In this document: in pieces, positions 24,312 through 32,844 of the stretch
Layout: each line of letters opens with the position of its first letter
Numbering within the stretch: position 1 is the first letter of the stretch
Source of the DNA: Treponema medium
GTDB lineage: Bacteria > Spirochaetota > Spirochaetia > Treponematales > Treponemataceae
NCBI RefSeq assembly: GCF_017161265.1
Contig: NZ_CP031393.1
Location: 1-64,000, forward strand
Reading direction: 5' to 3'
DNA: 64,000 nucleotides
Notes under the pieces: generated by a model
The model's input: the letters and a program-made list of their open reading frames with translations, nothing else
The model's database searches: none
What the model was told of the DNA's origin: nothing
Translations under genes and position numbers: made by a program

Positions 24312-25619
24312 TTATACCCGCATAGAAGAAATGCTTGCGTATTTGTCATTAGAGTTCCTATTAAAAAAGATATAGTGATTTTTATACAAGACGTTTATAC
24401 CGTTAGACCAACCTGAAACCGTTTTATCGGCGCCGTGCAGTTTTCCCGTTTTTGCATCAAACACCAATAAGCCGTCGTTGTATTTTATGATATATATTTT
24501 TCCGTTTGCCACAGTGAGCGGTGTGCTGTATGAAGCATTTTCTAACGGTACACTCCATAAACGTTGTAATGTTACGGCATCAATACATATCAACCAATAG
24601 TCGTCTTTCCGCCACTTATATGGCGGAAAATCCCGCACGGCGATGTAATACAGCCGCTCATTACTACATCGAACGCGGCATAGCGAAATGGTTGATTCGG
24701 CAACCGGATCTGTTGAAGGAGGTACTATTTCGCCGTCATACCGATTAAGTATTGAGCCGTCTCTTTTATCCATCCGTATAAAGGAATTGGTTAACACATA
24801 TAATACATCGTCTTTGATGTATAATTCGTTATCGTAGTATCTGTTCATATTGATATTATCCAGCTGTCGTTGCCAGTTTACGGTTTTGGTTTGTAAATCG
24901 ACAGCGACAACGATACCGGAACCGTTTTGACTATATGCCAGTAGATACAGTATACCTTCGATAAGTTGTTGATCTGCCAATCTATTTCCGTTCCAATGAG
25001 CATTAAGCTGCAGCGGAACTGGAGGACAAATTTGTATTACCCATCCTTTCGTACAGTCTATTGCTGTTGCATCAAGTTTTACAATGTCCTCTTTGTCCGC
25101 TGCCCAATAAAGTGCCGTACCATCTGTCATAATCGTATTGGATACACTACGGTTATGGATTATTTCTTCTTTTGTGGAGCCAATTTGTACCCGCGCCAAC
25201 AATGCTCCATTCGTATCCGAGTAACAATATAGCAGTCCTCTTTCAAAACGCATAACGTAAAGGACATCTCCGATTTTTACGATGTTTGAAGGACGACCTT
25301 CATCGGCTTCATACATCCTATCTCCATACCATTGATAGGCGCCTGTTTCCATGTCGAGTTTTATGAGGCGGACTCCTCCTCTATTTTCATATTCAATAAG
25401 ATACAGATATTTCCCTTCAGTGTATGGCCGACTTTCGTTCCATACATCTTCTAACAAGAGTTGATATGCATAACTAGGTGTGTAGCGAGGATATTTCTTT
25501 TCTACAGCCAGAAACAAAAGATCGCAAGAGGTGCATAGCATCAAAAGTGTTATCAGTACTGCAAAGATAATACTTATTCTGATGCTACCCTTCATCCCAA
25601 TAGAAGCTTTCCGTTTCAT
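24312..25619 (-). CDS. Lipoprotein with PQQ-like beta-propeller
   Basis: Predicted lipoprotein of 435 residues. The hydrophobic signal ends in LLMLCTSCDLL with the lipid Cys near residue 32. The rest is built of repeated blade-like units: KLDMETGAYQWYGDRM, YCYSDTNGALLARVQI, VDLQTKTVNWQRQLDN, MDKRDGSILNRYDGE, IDAVTLQRLWSVPLEN, FDAKTGKLHGAD. This is the pattern of PQQ/BamB-type propellers, which serve as protein-binding scaffolds. The start at 25619 has AAAGGAG seven bases upstream. The gene reads towards the P13-like gene 25 bases on, so they may be co-transcribed. Confidence 0.78.
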   Translation of the reverse strand: MKRKASIGMKGSIRISIIFAVLITLLMLCTSCDLLFLAVEKKYPRYTPSYAYQLLLEDVWNESRPYTEGKYLYLIEYENRGGVRLIKLDMETGAYQWYGDRMYEADEGRPSNIVKIGDVLYVMRFERGLLYCYSDTNGALLARVQIGSTKEEIIHNRSVSNTIMTDGTALYWAADKEDIVKLDATAIDCTKGWVIQICPPVPLQLNAHWNGNRLADQQLIEGILYLLAYSQNGSGIVVAVDLQTKTVNWQRQLDNINMNRYYDNELYIKDDVLYVLTNSFIRMDKRDGSILNRYDGEIVPPSTDPVAESTISLCRVRCSNERLYYIAVRDFPPYKWRKDDYWLICIDAVTLQRLWSVPLENASYSTPLTVANGKIYIIKYNDGLLVFDAKTGKLHGADKTVSGWSNGINVLYKNHYIFFNRNSNDKYASISSMRV

Positions 25620-25667
25620 GTTAAACTCCTTTCTACACCTCAAGCGTAAAGGATGATTTTTTTGCCG

Positions 25668-25895
25668 TCAAGCGAAAATTCTGCAAAGAACCAAAGTTCT
25701 CAAAAAAGAACTCTCAGTTCTTTTTTTATCGCCGATTCCGAAATACAAAGTTTTTCGCCGAATGGAAAAATACTGCAATACAGTAATGCCGATTGTAACA
25801 GCTAATAGAATGACTACTACAAACCGCGATCGCATGATGAGATTTTCCGTATAGATAAAATGCCGTATATCTTCTATAGACTGTTTAGTATGCAT
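25668..25895 (-). CDS. Possible small membrane protein
   Basis: Open frame of 75 codons with one hydrophobic helix (FVVVILLAVTIGITVLQYF) and a basic C-terminus. AAGAGG lies nine bases before the ATG at 25895. An internal ATG (MRSRFVVV) could also start it. No homologue recognised; it may be real given its position just upstream of the propeller lipoprotein. Confidence 0.35.
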   Translation of the reverse strand: MHTKQSIEDIRHFIYTENLIMRSRFVVVILLAVTIGITVLQYFSIRRKTLYFGIGDKKRTESSFLRTLVLCRIFA

Positions 25896-26047
25896 CCGAA
25901 TATTCCTCTTACCGATTCGAGTTTCTCCCTGTAAACATACCGGTTAAAGTGTAAACCATAAAGCTCTGCGGTTCGGATTACAGACCGGCGGCGGGCGGTT
26001 GCATAAAGGCTTCAATTATAGTAGACTGGCGCCCATAATCAAAAAAA

Positions 26048-26068
26048 CGCTAAAGACTGCTTTTAGCG
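26048..26068 (+). promoter_or_regulatory. Hairpin in phn operon leader
   Basis: CGCTAAA (26048-26054) and TTTAGCG (26062-26068) form a perfect 7-bp stem 25 bases before the phnD start. It could be an operator or mRNA hairpin; no family is recognised. The remaining 25896-26040 shows nothing clear. Confidence 0.3.
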
Positions 26069-26092
26069 ATTTCCTAAAATGTGGAGAAAGTG

Positions 26093-27148
26093 ATGAAATC
26101 CTCTTTATTATGTGCTACAGCCACTTCATCAGCAGAAAAGCTGCTGCGGTATATTAAACCGCTTCTTTGTACGATGTGCCTTTCAGTTGTGCTTGTTTGT
26201 TCATGCAGCAAAGCTGAACAAAAACCGCTTACAATGGTTTTTTATCCAAATGAGTCAAGCGAATCTATGAAAGATGCCCGCGCAGCATTCCAAGAAATTT
26301 TAAAAGAAGCCGTCGGACGCGATGTTGAAATTCTTACCACGACCGATTATAACATCGCATTGGAAGCGCTCGTTTCCGGTAAGGCCGATATGGCTTATGT
26401 CGGTGCCGAAGGATATCTGACCGCTCACAAACGAAACAGTGCCGTTATCCCTGTGGCAACAAATTCGGGGCCAAGCGGAACGCTTGACGATGCAAAGTAT
26501 TACAGTTTTATCGGCGTACAGCGGAAAGATGCCGATAACTATAAAAAAGCGGACGGCAGCTTTGATTTAAGCTTATTAAAAGGCAAAAAAATGTCATTTG
26601 TGGCAGCAAGTTCTACATCGGGCTTTGTTATTCCCGCACGTGTTTTAGCAGCGGCTTTTTCTATTGATAATACTGATGACCTCATCTTGAGCGACAAAGT
26701 ATTTTCCAAGGTATTATTTGCCGGTTCTCACCAAGGCTCGCAGGTCAACCTTTTCCGTGGTGATGCGGATGCGGCGGCTTTTGCCATACCGCAGACAATC
26801 GGCGTGTACGAACTACTTGAAGGCGAAGATTATAAAACCGGCGCCGTCTACCGCGTAACCGAAGGAGCCGACGAACCCTTCACATCCTTTGCAGGAAGTG
26901 AAATAACCGTAATCCGTTCCATCCCCGTCTTAAATGCGCCGATTACGGTTAATACGAACACGGTTTCAACCTCGGATATACAAAAGATACGGGAAGCGTT
27001 GACATCGGATAAAACGGCAAATAATCCCGGCATTTTTAATGTAAAGGATTCCGGTAAAAAAGGCATATATCCTAAGTATTCCGAAAAGACACGGCTAGTT
27101 GCTACCGATGATGCATGGTATGATGAGCTGAGAAATTCTACTAAGTAG
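26093..27148 (+). CDS. phnD: PhnD-type substrate-binding lipoprotein
   Basis: Periplasmic-binding component of a phosphonate/phosphite-type ABC importer, 351 residues. Signal and lipobox SVVLVCSCSK anchor it to the membrane. Family motifs: MVFYPNESSESMKDARAAFQEILKEA, TTDYNIALEALVSGKADMAYVGAEGYL, KGKKMSFVAASSTSGFVIPA, VLFAGSHQGSQVNLFRGDADAAAFAIPQ. GGAGA precedes ATG 26093, a better start than GTG 26081. Phosphonate, phosphite or another oxyanion ligand cannot be told apart. It is first gene of phnDCEE. Confidence 0.9.
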   Translation: MKSSLLCATATSSAEKLLRYIKPLLCTMCLSVVLVCSCSKAEQKPLTMVFYPNESSESMKDARAAFQEILKEAVGRDVEILTTTDYNIALEALVSGKADMAYVGAEGYLTAHKRNSAVIPVATNSGPSGTLDDAKYYSFIGVQRKDADNYKKADGSFDLSLLKGKKMSFVAASSTSGFVIPARVLAAAFSIDNTDDLILSDKVFSKVLFAGSHQGSQVNLFRGDADAAAFAIPQTIGVYELLEGEDYKTGAVYRVTEGADEPFTSFAGSEITVIRSIPVLNAPITVNTNTVSTSDIQKIREALTSDKTANNPGIFNVKDSGKKGIYPKYSEKTRLVATDDAWYDELRNSTK

Positions 27149-27187
27149 TATCATCTGACATCTTACGTGATGTTGATTAAAGAATAG

Positions 27188-27243
27188 GACATCTCTAAAA
27201 ACTCGGTTAGATTTGCTTCGCATCCTTCGGAATAGAGGTGCCC
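27188..27243. repeat. GGCATCTCTAAAA-family hairpin, copy 2 (degenerate)
   Basis: GGACATCTCTAAAAACTCGG followed by GAATAGAGGTGCCC; a diverged copy of the hairpin in 3028-3067. It lies between phnD and phnC and could reduce transcription into the transporter genes. Confidence 0.55.
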
Positions 27244-27292
27244 AATATAAACACAGCGGCTGTTCTGCAGCCGCCTGACAAGGTCTGAACTG

Positions 27293-28063
27293 TTGATTAC
27301 CTTTAAAAATGTTTCAAAGCGCTATGCAGGGGATAGACTTGCACTGGATTCTATCAATCTTACGATTGAACAGGGTACGATGGTTTCCGTTATCGGACCT
27401 TCGGGAGCGGGCAAGACAACCTTTATCCGTTGTATCAACCGGCTCATCGACTGCACTGCCGGTACGGTTGAAATCGGCGGCGAAGCGCTGCAAAAAATGA
27501 ACAGCCGCCGATTAAAACAACTCCGTAGAAAAATCGGAATGATTTTTCAAAACTACAATCTGGTAGAACGGCTCACTGTGCTTGAGAACACGCTCCATGG
27601 CTGCCTCGGCGCATTACCGCTGTATCGCAGCCTATTCGGGCTGTATCCTCCGGTGGAAAAAGAGCGGGCATTTGCAATACTCGAAGAGCTTGGTCTTTCG
27701 GACTACCTTTATCAGCGGTGTGCCGATTTAAGCGGCGGTCAAAAGCAGCGTACCGGCATTGCGCGAGCGTTAATGCAAAATCCTGAAATACTTTTATGCG
27801 ATGAGCCGGTATCTTCGCTCGATCCGCAAAGTGCACAGGATATTCTGAATTATATCGAAAAAATAGTTAGAACGCGGAATCTTACGTGCATTATGAATCT
27901 ACACCATGTTGAATATGCAAAACGATATTCCGACAGAATTATCGGTTTACGCAACGGGAACGTGGTTTTTGACGGCAAACCGGAAGAACTTTCGGAAGAA
28001 GCGCTGCACACTATTTTTTCTTCCGGATCCCATACCGAAAAGAAAGACAGCCATGAAATTTGA
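27293..28063 (+). CDS. phnC: Phosphonate-type ABC transporter ATPase
   Basis: ATPase of 256 residues. Walker A GPSGAGKTT is at 35-43, LSGGQKQRTGIARAL is the ABC signature, and ILLCDEPVSSLD is Walker B. The Q-loop is in IFQNYNLVERLTVLENTLHG, a PhnC hallmark. The TTG at 27293 fits the family start (MITFKNVSKRY) with AAGG eight bases before. The end overlaps the first permease gene by 11 bases. Confidence 0.93.
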   Translation: MITFKNVSKRYAGDRLALDSINLTIEQGTMVSVIGPSGAGKTTFIRCINRLIDCTAGTVEIGGEALQKMNSRRLKQLRRKIGMIFQNYNLVERLTVLENTLHGCLGALPLYRSLFGLYPPVEKERAFAILEELGLSDYLYQRCADLSGGQKQRTGIARALMQNPEILLCDEPVSSLDPQSAQDILNYIEKIVRTRNLTCIMNLHHVEYAKRYSDRIIGLRNGNVVFDGKPEELSEEALHTIFSSGSHTEKKDSHEI

Positions 28064-28907
28064 TATTCCGATAGGCAGGCAAAGCCCTGCATTTGAATCA
28101 CATCGACACTGGCAAGCACCTTCTTCGGGAGCTTTCTTCAAGAAAAAAAAAGTAAGAACATTGACTGTTTTTTTCACTGCAGCCGTGTTATATGTTGTTT
28201 CGGCAATTATGACGGGACTTACGGCATGGAATGCGGTAACCGGCATCCCGCGCGGACTGTATTGGCTGATAAAAAACTTCTTCCCATCGGCACAATCGCT
28301 TTCAGTGCTCCCGCTTATTTTTAAAACTTCGCTGTACACCGCCGTTATCGCAATAACCGCATCAACTATAGCTTTTTGCGTTGCCTGCATAGTGGCAGTT
28401 GCCGGTTCTCAAACAACCGGACACTTCCGCGTACTGCGTATTGTCTGTTCCGGCACCGCATCTTTTTTTAGAAACATCCCCCTTCCTGCATGGTCTATTC
28501 TATTGCTGTTGTCATTTAAGCAAAATGCCATAACCGGTTTTTTAGCTCTTTTTTTTATCACCGCCGGACATTTAACCCGTGCATTTACCGAAATTATCGA
28601 CTCCCATGCAGAAGAATCCTATACGGCGTTGGAAGCGGCCGGTGTACCGTATATGCCGATTATCATTCACGGCGTATTACCAAATGTTCTCCCGCTCTTT
28701 ATTTCATGGCTGCTCTACGCTATAGAAACCAATGTCAGAGACTCGGCACTGATCGGTATTTTAACGGGTACGGGAATTGGTTTCCTCTTCAATCTGTATT
28801 TTAAGAGCTTCCGCTATCCCGAAGCAGGGCTTATCATTTGTGTATTGATGATACTCGTGCTCTGCATCGACAGCATTTCAAACAGGGTACGAAGGATATT
28901 ACTATGA
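28053..28907 (+). CDS. phnE: PhnE-type permease 1
   Basis: Inner-membrane permease of the phosphonate-type importer, 284 residues from ATG 28053 (inside the end of phnC). About six membrane helices; the EAA-type coupling loop reads AEESYTALEAAGVPYMPIIIHGVLPNVLP, which contacts the ATPase. The N-terminal 35 residues are soluble. The stop overlaps the next start (ATGA). Confidence 0.9.
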   Translation: MKFDIPIGRQSPAFESHRHWQAPSSGAFFKKKKVRTLTVFFTAAVLYVVSAIMTGLTAWNAVTGIPRGLYWLIKNFFPSAQSLSVLPLIFKTSLYTAVIAITASTIAFCVACIVAVAGSQTTGHFRVLRIVCSGTASFFRNIPLPAWSILLLLSFKQNAITGFLALFFITAGHLTRAFTEIIDSHAEESYTALEAAGVPYMPIIIHGVLPNVLPLFISWLLYAIETNVRDSALIGILTGTGIGFLFNLYFKSFRYPEAGLIICVLMILVLCIDSISNRVRRILL

Positions 28908-29722
28908 AAAACCATACCCGTATTGACCGCTGCCGATTGTCGAGAAAAAAACAATATACGCTCTCGCTTGTATTTGCTGTCCTTTTCGGCATTAGTATCT
29001 GGGGATGTTTTTTGCTTGCGCAGGAAACAATCAATTGGAAAGATTCATGGCATAATCTGCTCCACTACGGACGCATCCTTTTTTTGCAGCCGAAGCGGTC
29101 GGATCATTTACCCATCGGTGAACTTGCGTACTCACTCGGTATCAGTTTTGCACTATCGATTTTAACAACGATCGGCGGCGCTGCTATCGCATTTTTCTTA
29201 GCGCTCGGTGCAGCCCGAAATATTGCCCCTTTAGCCGTTGTAAAAATAATCCGTATTATCACCGCAGTTATCCGATCAATTCCCACCATTATTTGGGTAT
29301 TGGTTTTCTCGGTTACGGTTAATATCGGTACCGATGCCGCTGTTATCGGCATGTGCTTTCACAGCATTGCCTATTTGGTAAAAGTGTTTTCCGAAAGTTT
29401 TGAACAGATTAACCGTGACACAATCGATGCTTTGCGGGCATGCGGGGCGGGATTTTCCGGCATTATTACGCAAGCGGTTATTCCGGTGGCTGCAACTTCC
29501 ATTATTTCATGGACATTTTTCCGCTTCGAAATCAATTTTATCAATGCCGTCGCAATCGGCGCCGCCGCAGGATCGGGCGGTATCGGGTATTATTTATTTA
29601 TGGCGGGCAATCTCTATTATGATATACGGGAAGTCGGCGCTATCACATATACTATTTTCGGTACCGTCATTTTACTGGAAATGCTCTCTCTGCGTCTGCG
29701 GAAAGGAATCAAGCAGCATTAA
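28904..29722 (+). CDS. phnE: PhnE-type permease 2
   Basis: Second permease of the same importer, 272 residues, starting at the ATG that overlaps the previous stop (28904). Five to six helices, coupling loop NRDTIDALRACGAGFSGIITQAVIPVA. The two permeases would form a heterodimer, as in other phn transporters with two PhnE proteins. No phosphonate lyase, hydrolase or phosphite dehydrogenase gene is in the window, so the imported compound and its use remain open. Confidence 0.9.
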   Translation: MKNHTRIDRCRLSRKKQYTLSLVFAVLFGISIWGCFLLAQETINWKDSWHNLLHYGRILFLQPKRSDHLPIGELAYSLGISFALSILTTIGGAAIAFFLALGAARNIAPLAVVKIIRIITAVIRSIPTIIWVLVFSVTVNIGTDAAVIGMCFHSIAYLVKVFSESFEQINRDTIDALRACGAGFSGIITQAVIPVAATSIISWTFFRFEINFINAVAIGAAAGSGGIGYYLFMAGNLYYDIREVGAITYTIFGTVILLEMLSLRLRKGIKQH

Positions 29723-29741
29723 AAAAATACCGACACTGTAT

Positions 29742-29946
29742 AAGGAATCTCTAAAAACTGCAAACCTATCGGCTTGTTCTGTAAGGAAATGATTTGTCAT
29801 ATCCGCTAAAGCGGATTGCGAATCAGTTTTTAGAGGTTTTCCTTAAATTTAGTTGCGACGTTTAAAATTAAGTTATTATTTGGATAAGACTTAATTTTAA
29901 ACTCGTCGGGCATTTCTAAAAGCTAACCGAGCTTTTAGAAATGCCC
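29742..29946. repeat. GGCATCTCTAAAA-family composite repeat, copy 3
   Basis: Longest copy. It starts CTCTAAAAACTGCAAACC, as copy 1 does, and contains inserted hairpins: TCCGCT/AGCGGA and a 14-bp stem GTTTAAAATTAAGT (29860-29873) with its complement at 29889-29902. It ends with a perfect 16-bp stem GGGCATTTCTAAAAGC (29908-29923) and complement (29931-29946). The last arm ends 14 bases before the ATG of the next gene and overlaps its leader. Confidence 0.78.
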
Positions 29947-29960
29947 ATAGGGAGTTTTAA

Positions 29961-31139
29961 ATGAAAAAAAATATAGCGCATATCTTTGTATGTTTTTCGA
30001 TGATATACACTGCTGTAGCCTTAGAGGTTAACGTACCTGAATTTAACTTCGGAATATTAGCAGGCAAACAACCGAGCGGTTCGTCAAAATTCAGTATAGT
30101 CCAACAATCATCCATTAATTTCCGTTTACTACACGGAGAACGTTTTTACAGCGACCTAAACCTTGCACTCTATATTCCTGATGTTCTACGTTTTTTTCAT
30201 CCGGAACAACTGTCGCGGATACCGGGACAATTCACCTGTGTTGATTTTTCTCTGAACTTTCCGAATTTGGCAGGCAAACCGCTGATTTTATCGATTTTTA
30301 CCGGACAACATCAAAGCCTTACGGGCGAACACTATAACTTTGACTTTCTTAAGCATCGCATGCGGTCGGTAAAAATGTATGAAAACGATATTGCCGCACT
30401 TTTTACACCTCCTCGGCCTCGTGAAGGCTTAGGTGTCAGTGTTGCAGGGCTTATTTTGAACACCGGATATGTAGGAGGATCTTTCAGCTGGAATGGCGGG
30501 ATAAAGGATAAACAAGAATACAGCTTATACACACAGGGAGGCGTTTTCACAAATATTGCACTTACCAATGCGAACTTCTCCTTTCATATTACGGACAAAG
30601 CAACGAAAGTATCTCTCGCAACATCTGTTTCGGCGCTTTTTACCGTTCATGATAATGTCGGCATTTTTACACAGGTTGGTTTGCATAAAACGAATTTCAG
30701 AAGCACAACGCTACAACAGGATCTTATCGGCAATATCTTTGCGTTCTTTGAACCGCGTATCGCACTTGAACACATGGACTTTGATTTTACATTCTTTATT
30801 TCTAAGATTCGTGATACTCAATCCGCCGGTCTTTTTCCTGTTGCACCGCTTATAAAGCCTTTTACTATCATTCATAATGAGCCATACGGCGGGTTAAATA
30901 TGTTCTTCGGTTTCGGAAAGATGGAGTCAGATAAAATGCAGGGGGGATTTCATAGTCTGATTGCTATGCCGATAACACGCCCGACAACTATGTCGTTACT
31001 TGTACTCGCCCTTACGCCGTTCTACACATTGAGTATCGGACCTTGTGATCTTGATTTCCGTTTTTCGTTTTACCCGCTCCTCTACGCAACCCCTGCTTCT
31101 ATGTTTGAAGCCAAGATAGCCTTAAAGCGTAATTTATAA
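29961..31139 (+). CDS. Predicted outer-membrane beta-barrel protein
   Basis: Exported protein of 392 residues (signal MKKNIAHIFVCFSMIYTAVAL). The body alternates short amphipathic strands with Gly/Asn turns (for example FSWNGGIKDKQEYSLYTQGGVF, SDLNLALYIPDV, GGLNMFFGFGKM), with no soluble domain motif. This fits a beta-barrel or beta-rich surface protein. No family recognised. GGGAG precedes the ATG, in the shadow of a repeat hairpin. It may be cotranscribed with the FMN gene 35 bases on. Confidence 0.7.
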   Translation: MKKNIAHIFVCFSMIYTAVALEVNVPEFNFGILAGKQPSGSSKFSIVQQSSINFRLLHGERFYSDLNLALYIPDVLRFFHPEQLSRIPGQFTCVDFSLNFPNLAGKPLILSIFTGQHQSLTGEHYNFDFLKHRMRSVKMYENDIAALFTPPRPREGLGVSVAGLILNTGYVGGSFSWNGGIKDKQEYSLYTQGGVFTNIALTNANFSFHITDKATKVSLATSVSALFTVHDNVGIFTQVGLHKTNFRSTTLQQDLIGNIFAFFEPRIALEHMDFDFTFFISKIRDTQSAGLFPVAPLIKPFTIIHNEPYGGLNMFFGFGKMESDKMQGGFHSLIAMPITRPTTMSLLVLALTPFYTLSIGPCDLDFRFSFYPLLYATPASMFEAKIALKRNL

Positions 31140-31174
31140 ATGCATAAAACGCTAGCCTTTATTGTAGAAAAATT

Positions 31175-32035
31175 ATGAGCGGATATAAATGTCACTTTTG
31201 TGCCGAATGCGACGGACACGGCTGTATCGGTGAACTGCCCGGGATGGGCGGCGTATTTCAGAGCGCTAATTTTATCGATAACTGTGCCGCATGGCAGAAG
31301 TATTATACCAATGTGCCTAATGATTATGAGCTGCCCCCCATTCGATTAGCGCCTATTACCGGCGGTATCGAAAATGTCGGTTATGAAGATGAAGCCTCGT
31401 TTTATTTTGATTTAATTGAAGCCTGTGCCGAAGCAGGGTTCTTGCTCAGCATCGGGGACGGATACCCCGACACAAAGATACAGGGCGGCCTTGCTGCCCT
31501 ACAGCGGTATAGAAAAACTGGAGCGGTGTTCATTAAGCCGTATCCTAATCCCCGTATCTTTGAACGGATCGATTGGGTACGCGGCTCTGCCGATCTGATA
31601 GGGATCGATATCGATTCCTATAATATTGTAACAATGAGAAACCTTGTTCACCTTGAGCAAAAAGACGCTCAGAGCCTAAAAGAGATACAGCGGTATGCAC
31701 AAAAGCCATTTGCCATCAAAGGAATCTTTTCACCCGAAAATGTCGAGCTGGTACAAGAGCTGCGTCCCGATGTTGCGGTTATTTCCAATCACGGCGGCAG
31801 GATAGAAACAAGACGCGGCAGCACGGCGGATTTTTTAGCCGAGTACGGCAGTACGCTCCGTAAGTTTGCAGGCGAGGTATGGGTAGATGGTGGATTGCGG
31901 AGCCGCGCAGATATCGCCGCTGCGAAACGGCTCGGTGCAGCGCAGGTAATGATCGGACGTCCCTGCATTACAGCGCTGCTGAAAGACAGATCCGAAGGTG
32001 TACGGGAACTGTACCGCCGCCTGACTGTGGATTAA
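31175..32035 (+). CDS. Short FMN-dependent alpha-hydroxy-acid dehydrogenase-like protein
   Basis: FMN-binding TIM-barrel oxidoreductase of 286 residues. The C-terminal half has the family active site VISNHGGRIETRRG (catalytic His), VWVDGGLRSRADIAAAKRLGAAQVMIGRP (FMN phosphate loop) and FAIKGIFSPENVEL. It is 70-100 residues shorter than lactate oxidase or glycolate oxidase. It starts instead with a Cys-rich leader, CHFCAECDGHGC, that could bind a metal or Fe-S cluster. Substrate unknown. A 16-bp terminator hairpin follows directly. Confidence 0.83.
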   Translation: MSGYKCHFCAECDGHGCIGELPGMGGVFQSANFIDNCAAWQKYYTNVPNDYELPPIRLAPITGGIENVGYEDEASFYFDLIEACAEAGFLLSIGDGYPDTKIQGGLAALQRYRKTGAVFIKPYPNPRIFERIDWVRGSADLIGIDIDSYNIVTMRNLVHLEQKDAQSLKEIQRYAQKPFAIKGIFSPENVELVQELRPDVAVISNHGGRIETRRGSTADFLAEYGSTLRKFAGEVWVDGGLRSRADIAAAKRLGAAQVMIGRPCITALLKDRSEGVRELYRRLTVD

Positions 32036-32040
32036 ACATT

Positions 32041-32080
32041 AGGAAAACCGGTGAGCTTTGCTCACCGGTTTTCCTTAGAT
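32041..32080 (+). terminator. Terminator after FMN gene
   Basis: Perfect 16-bp stem AGGAAAACCGGTGAGC (32041-32056) and complement (32060-32075), loop TTT, followed by a weak T-rich run. Confidence 0.75.
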
Positions 32081-32093
32081 TTATTTGTAGAAC

Positions 32094-32831
32094 ATGCTTA
32101 TAAGAATAGATAAAATACTTGCTGCGAACGGATTGGGGTCGCGGAAAGATATCAGGCGGCTTTTACGCAAAGAAGATTTCCGAATCAACGGCATACGGGT
32201 AACTGATGCAGGGACGCTGCTTGACCCTGAACACGATATGCTTTTACGGAACGGGGAAAAACTGTATCTCCGTACCTGGTGTTACCTTATGCTCAACAAA
32301 CCGGCAGGGGTTGTTACTTCTACCGCCGATCCGCTGCACTGCACCGTTATGGAGCTGCTGCCGCCGCCTTTTTCCGCAATGAATCTTTTCCCCATCGGGC
32401 GACTCGACATTGACACCGAAGGGCTGCTCATCATCACCGATGACGGAGAACTCACTCACCGGCTTACGGCTCCAAAATCAGCCTGTATAAAAAGCTATTA
32501 TCTTGAAACGGCTGTACCTTTCACCGAAGCCGAGTTTAACGCCGCCCAAACGGCCTGTACTCAAGGATTAGCACTCGGAAAGAGCTTCACCTGTCTTCCC
32601 GCAACCTTTGAACGCACAGAAGCACAAAACATAAAAACCGAATGGGCTTTTTTGATGCATATTTGCGAAGGAAAATACCATCAAGTAAAAAAAATGATAA
32701 AAGCGCTCGGAAATGAAGTAGTCTACCTCAAGCGGATTTCGATGGGCGGCGTTATGCTCGACCGGCAATTACCTGCCGGTTCTTGCCGTGAGCTTACACC
32801 CGATGAAGTTGCAACGCTTAAGAAGATATAA
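32094..32831 (+). CDS. rsuA: 16S rRNA pseudouridine synthase RsuA-type
   Basis: Pseudouridine synthase of 245 residues. The N-terminal S4 RNA-binding domain (RIDKILAANGLGSRKDIRRLL) precedes the catalytic domain with GRLDIDTEGLLIITDDGEL (catalytic Asp). Further motifs are MLNKPAGVVTST and EGKYHQVKKMIKALGNEV. RsuA/RluB/RluE/RluF members share these motifs; length and the linker favour RsuA, which modifies one uridine of 16S rRNA. It faces the chemoreceptor gene convergently. Confidence 0.85.
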   Translation: MLIRIDKILAANGLGSRKDIRRLLRKEDFRINGIRVTDAGTLLDPEHDMLLRNGEKLYLRTWCYLMLNKPAGVVTSTADPLHCTVMELLPPPFSAMNLFPIGRLDIDTEGLLIITDDGELTHRLTAPKSACIKSYYLETAVPFTEAEFNAAQTACTQGLALGKSFTCLPATFERTEAQNIKTEWAFLMHICEGKYHQVKKMIKALGNEVVYLKRISMGGVMLDRQLPAGSCRELTPDEVATLKKI

Positions 32832-32844
32832 CGTATACTGTTCA

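Noticed and set aside
26017-26022. TATAGT as -10 of the phn operon
   Set aside because: The only upstream TTGCAT is 12 bases away, too close for a sigma-70 promoter.
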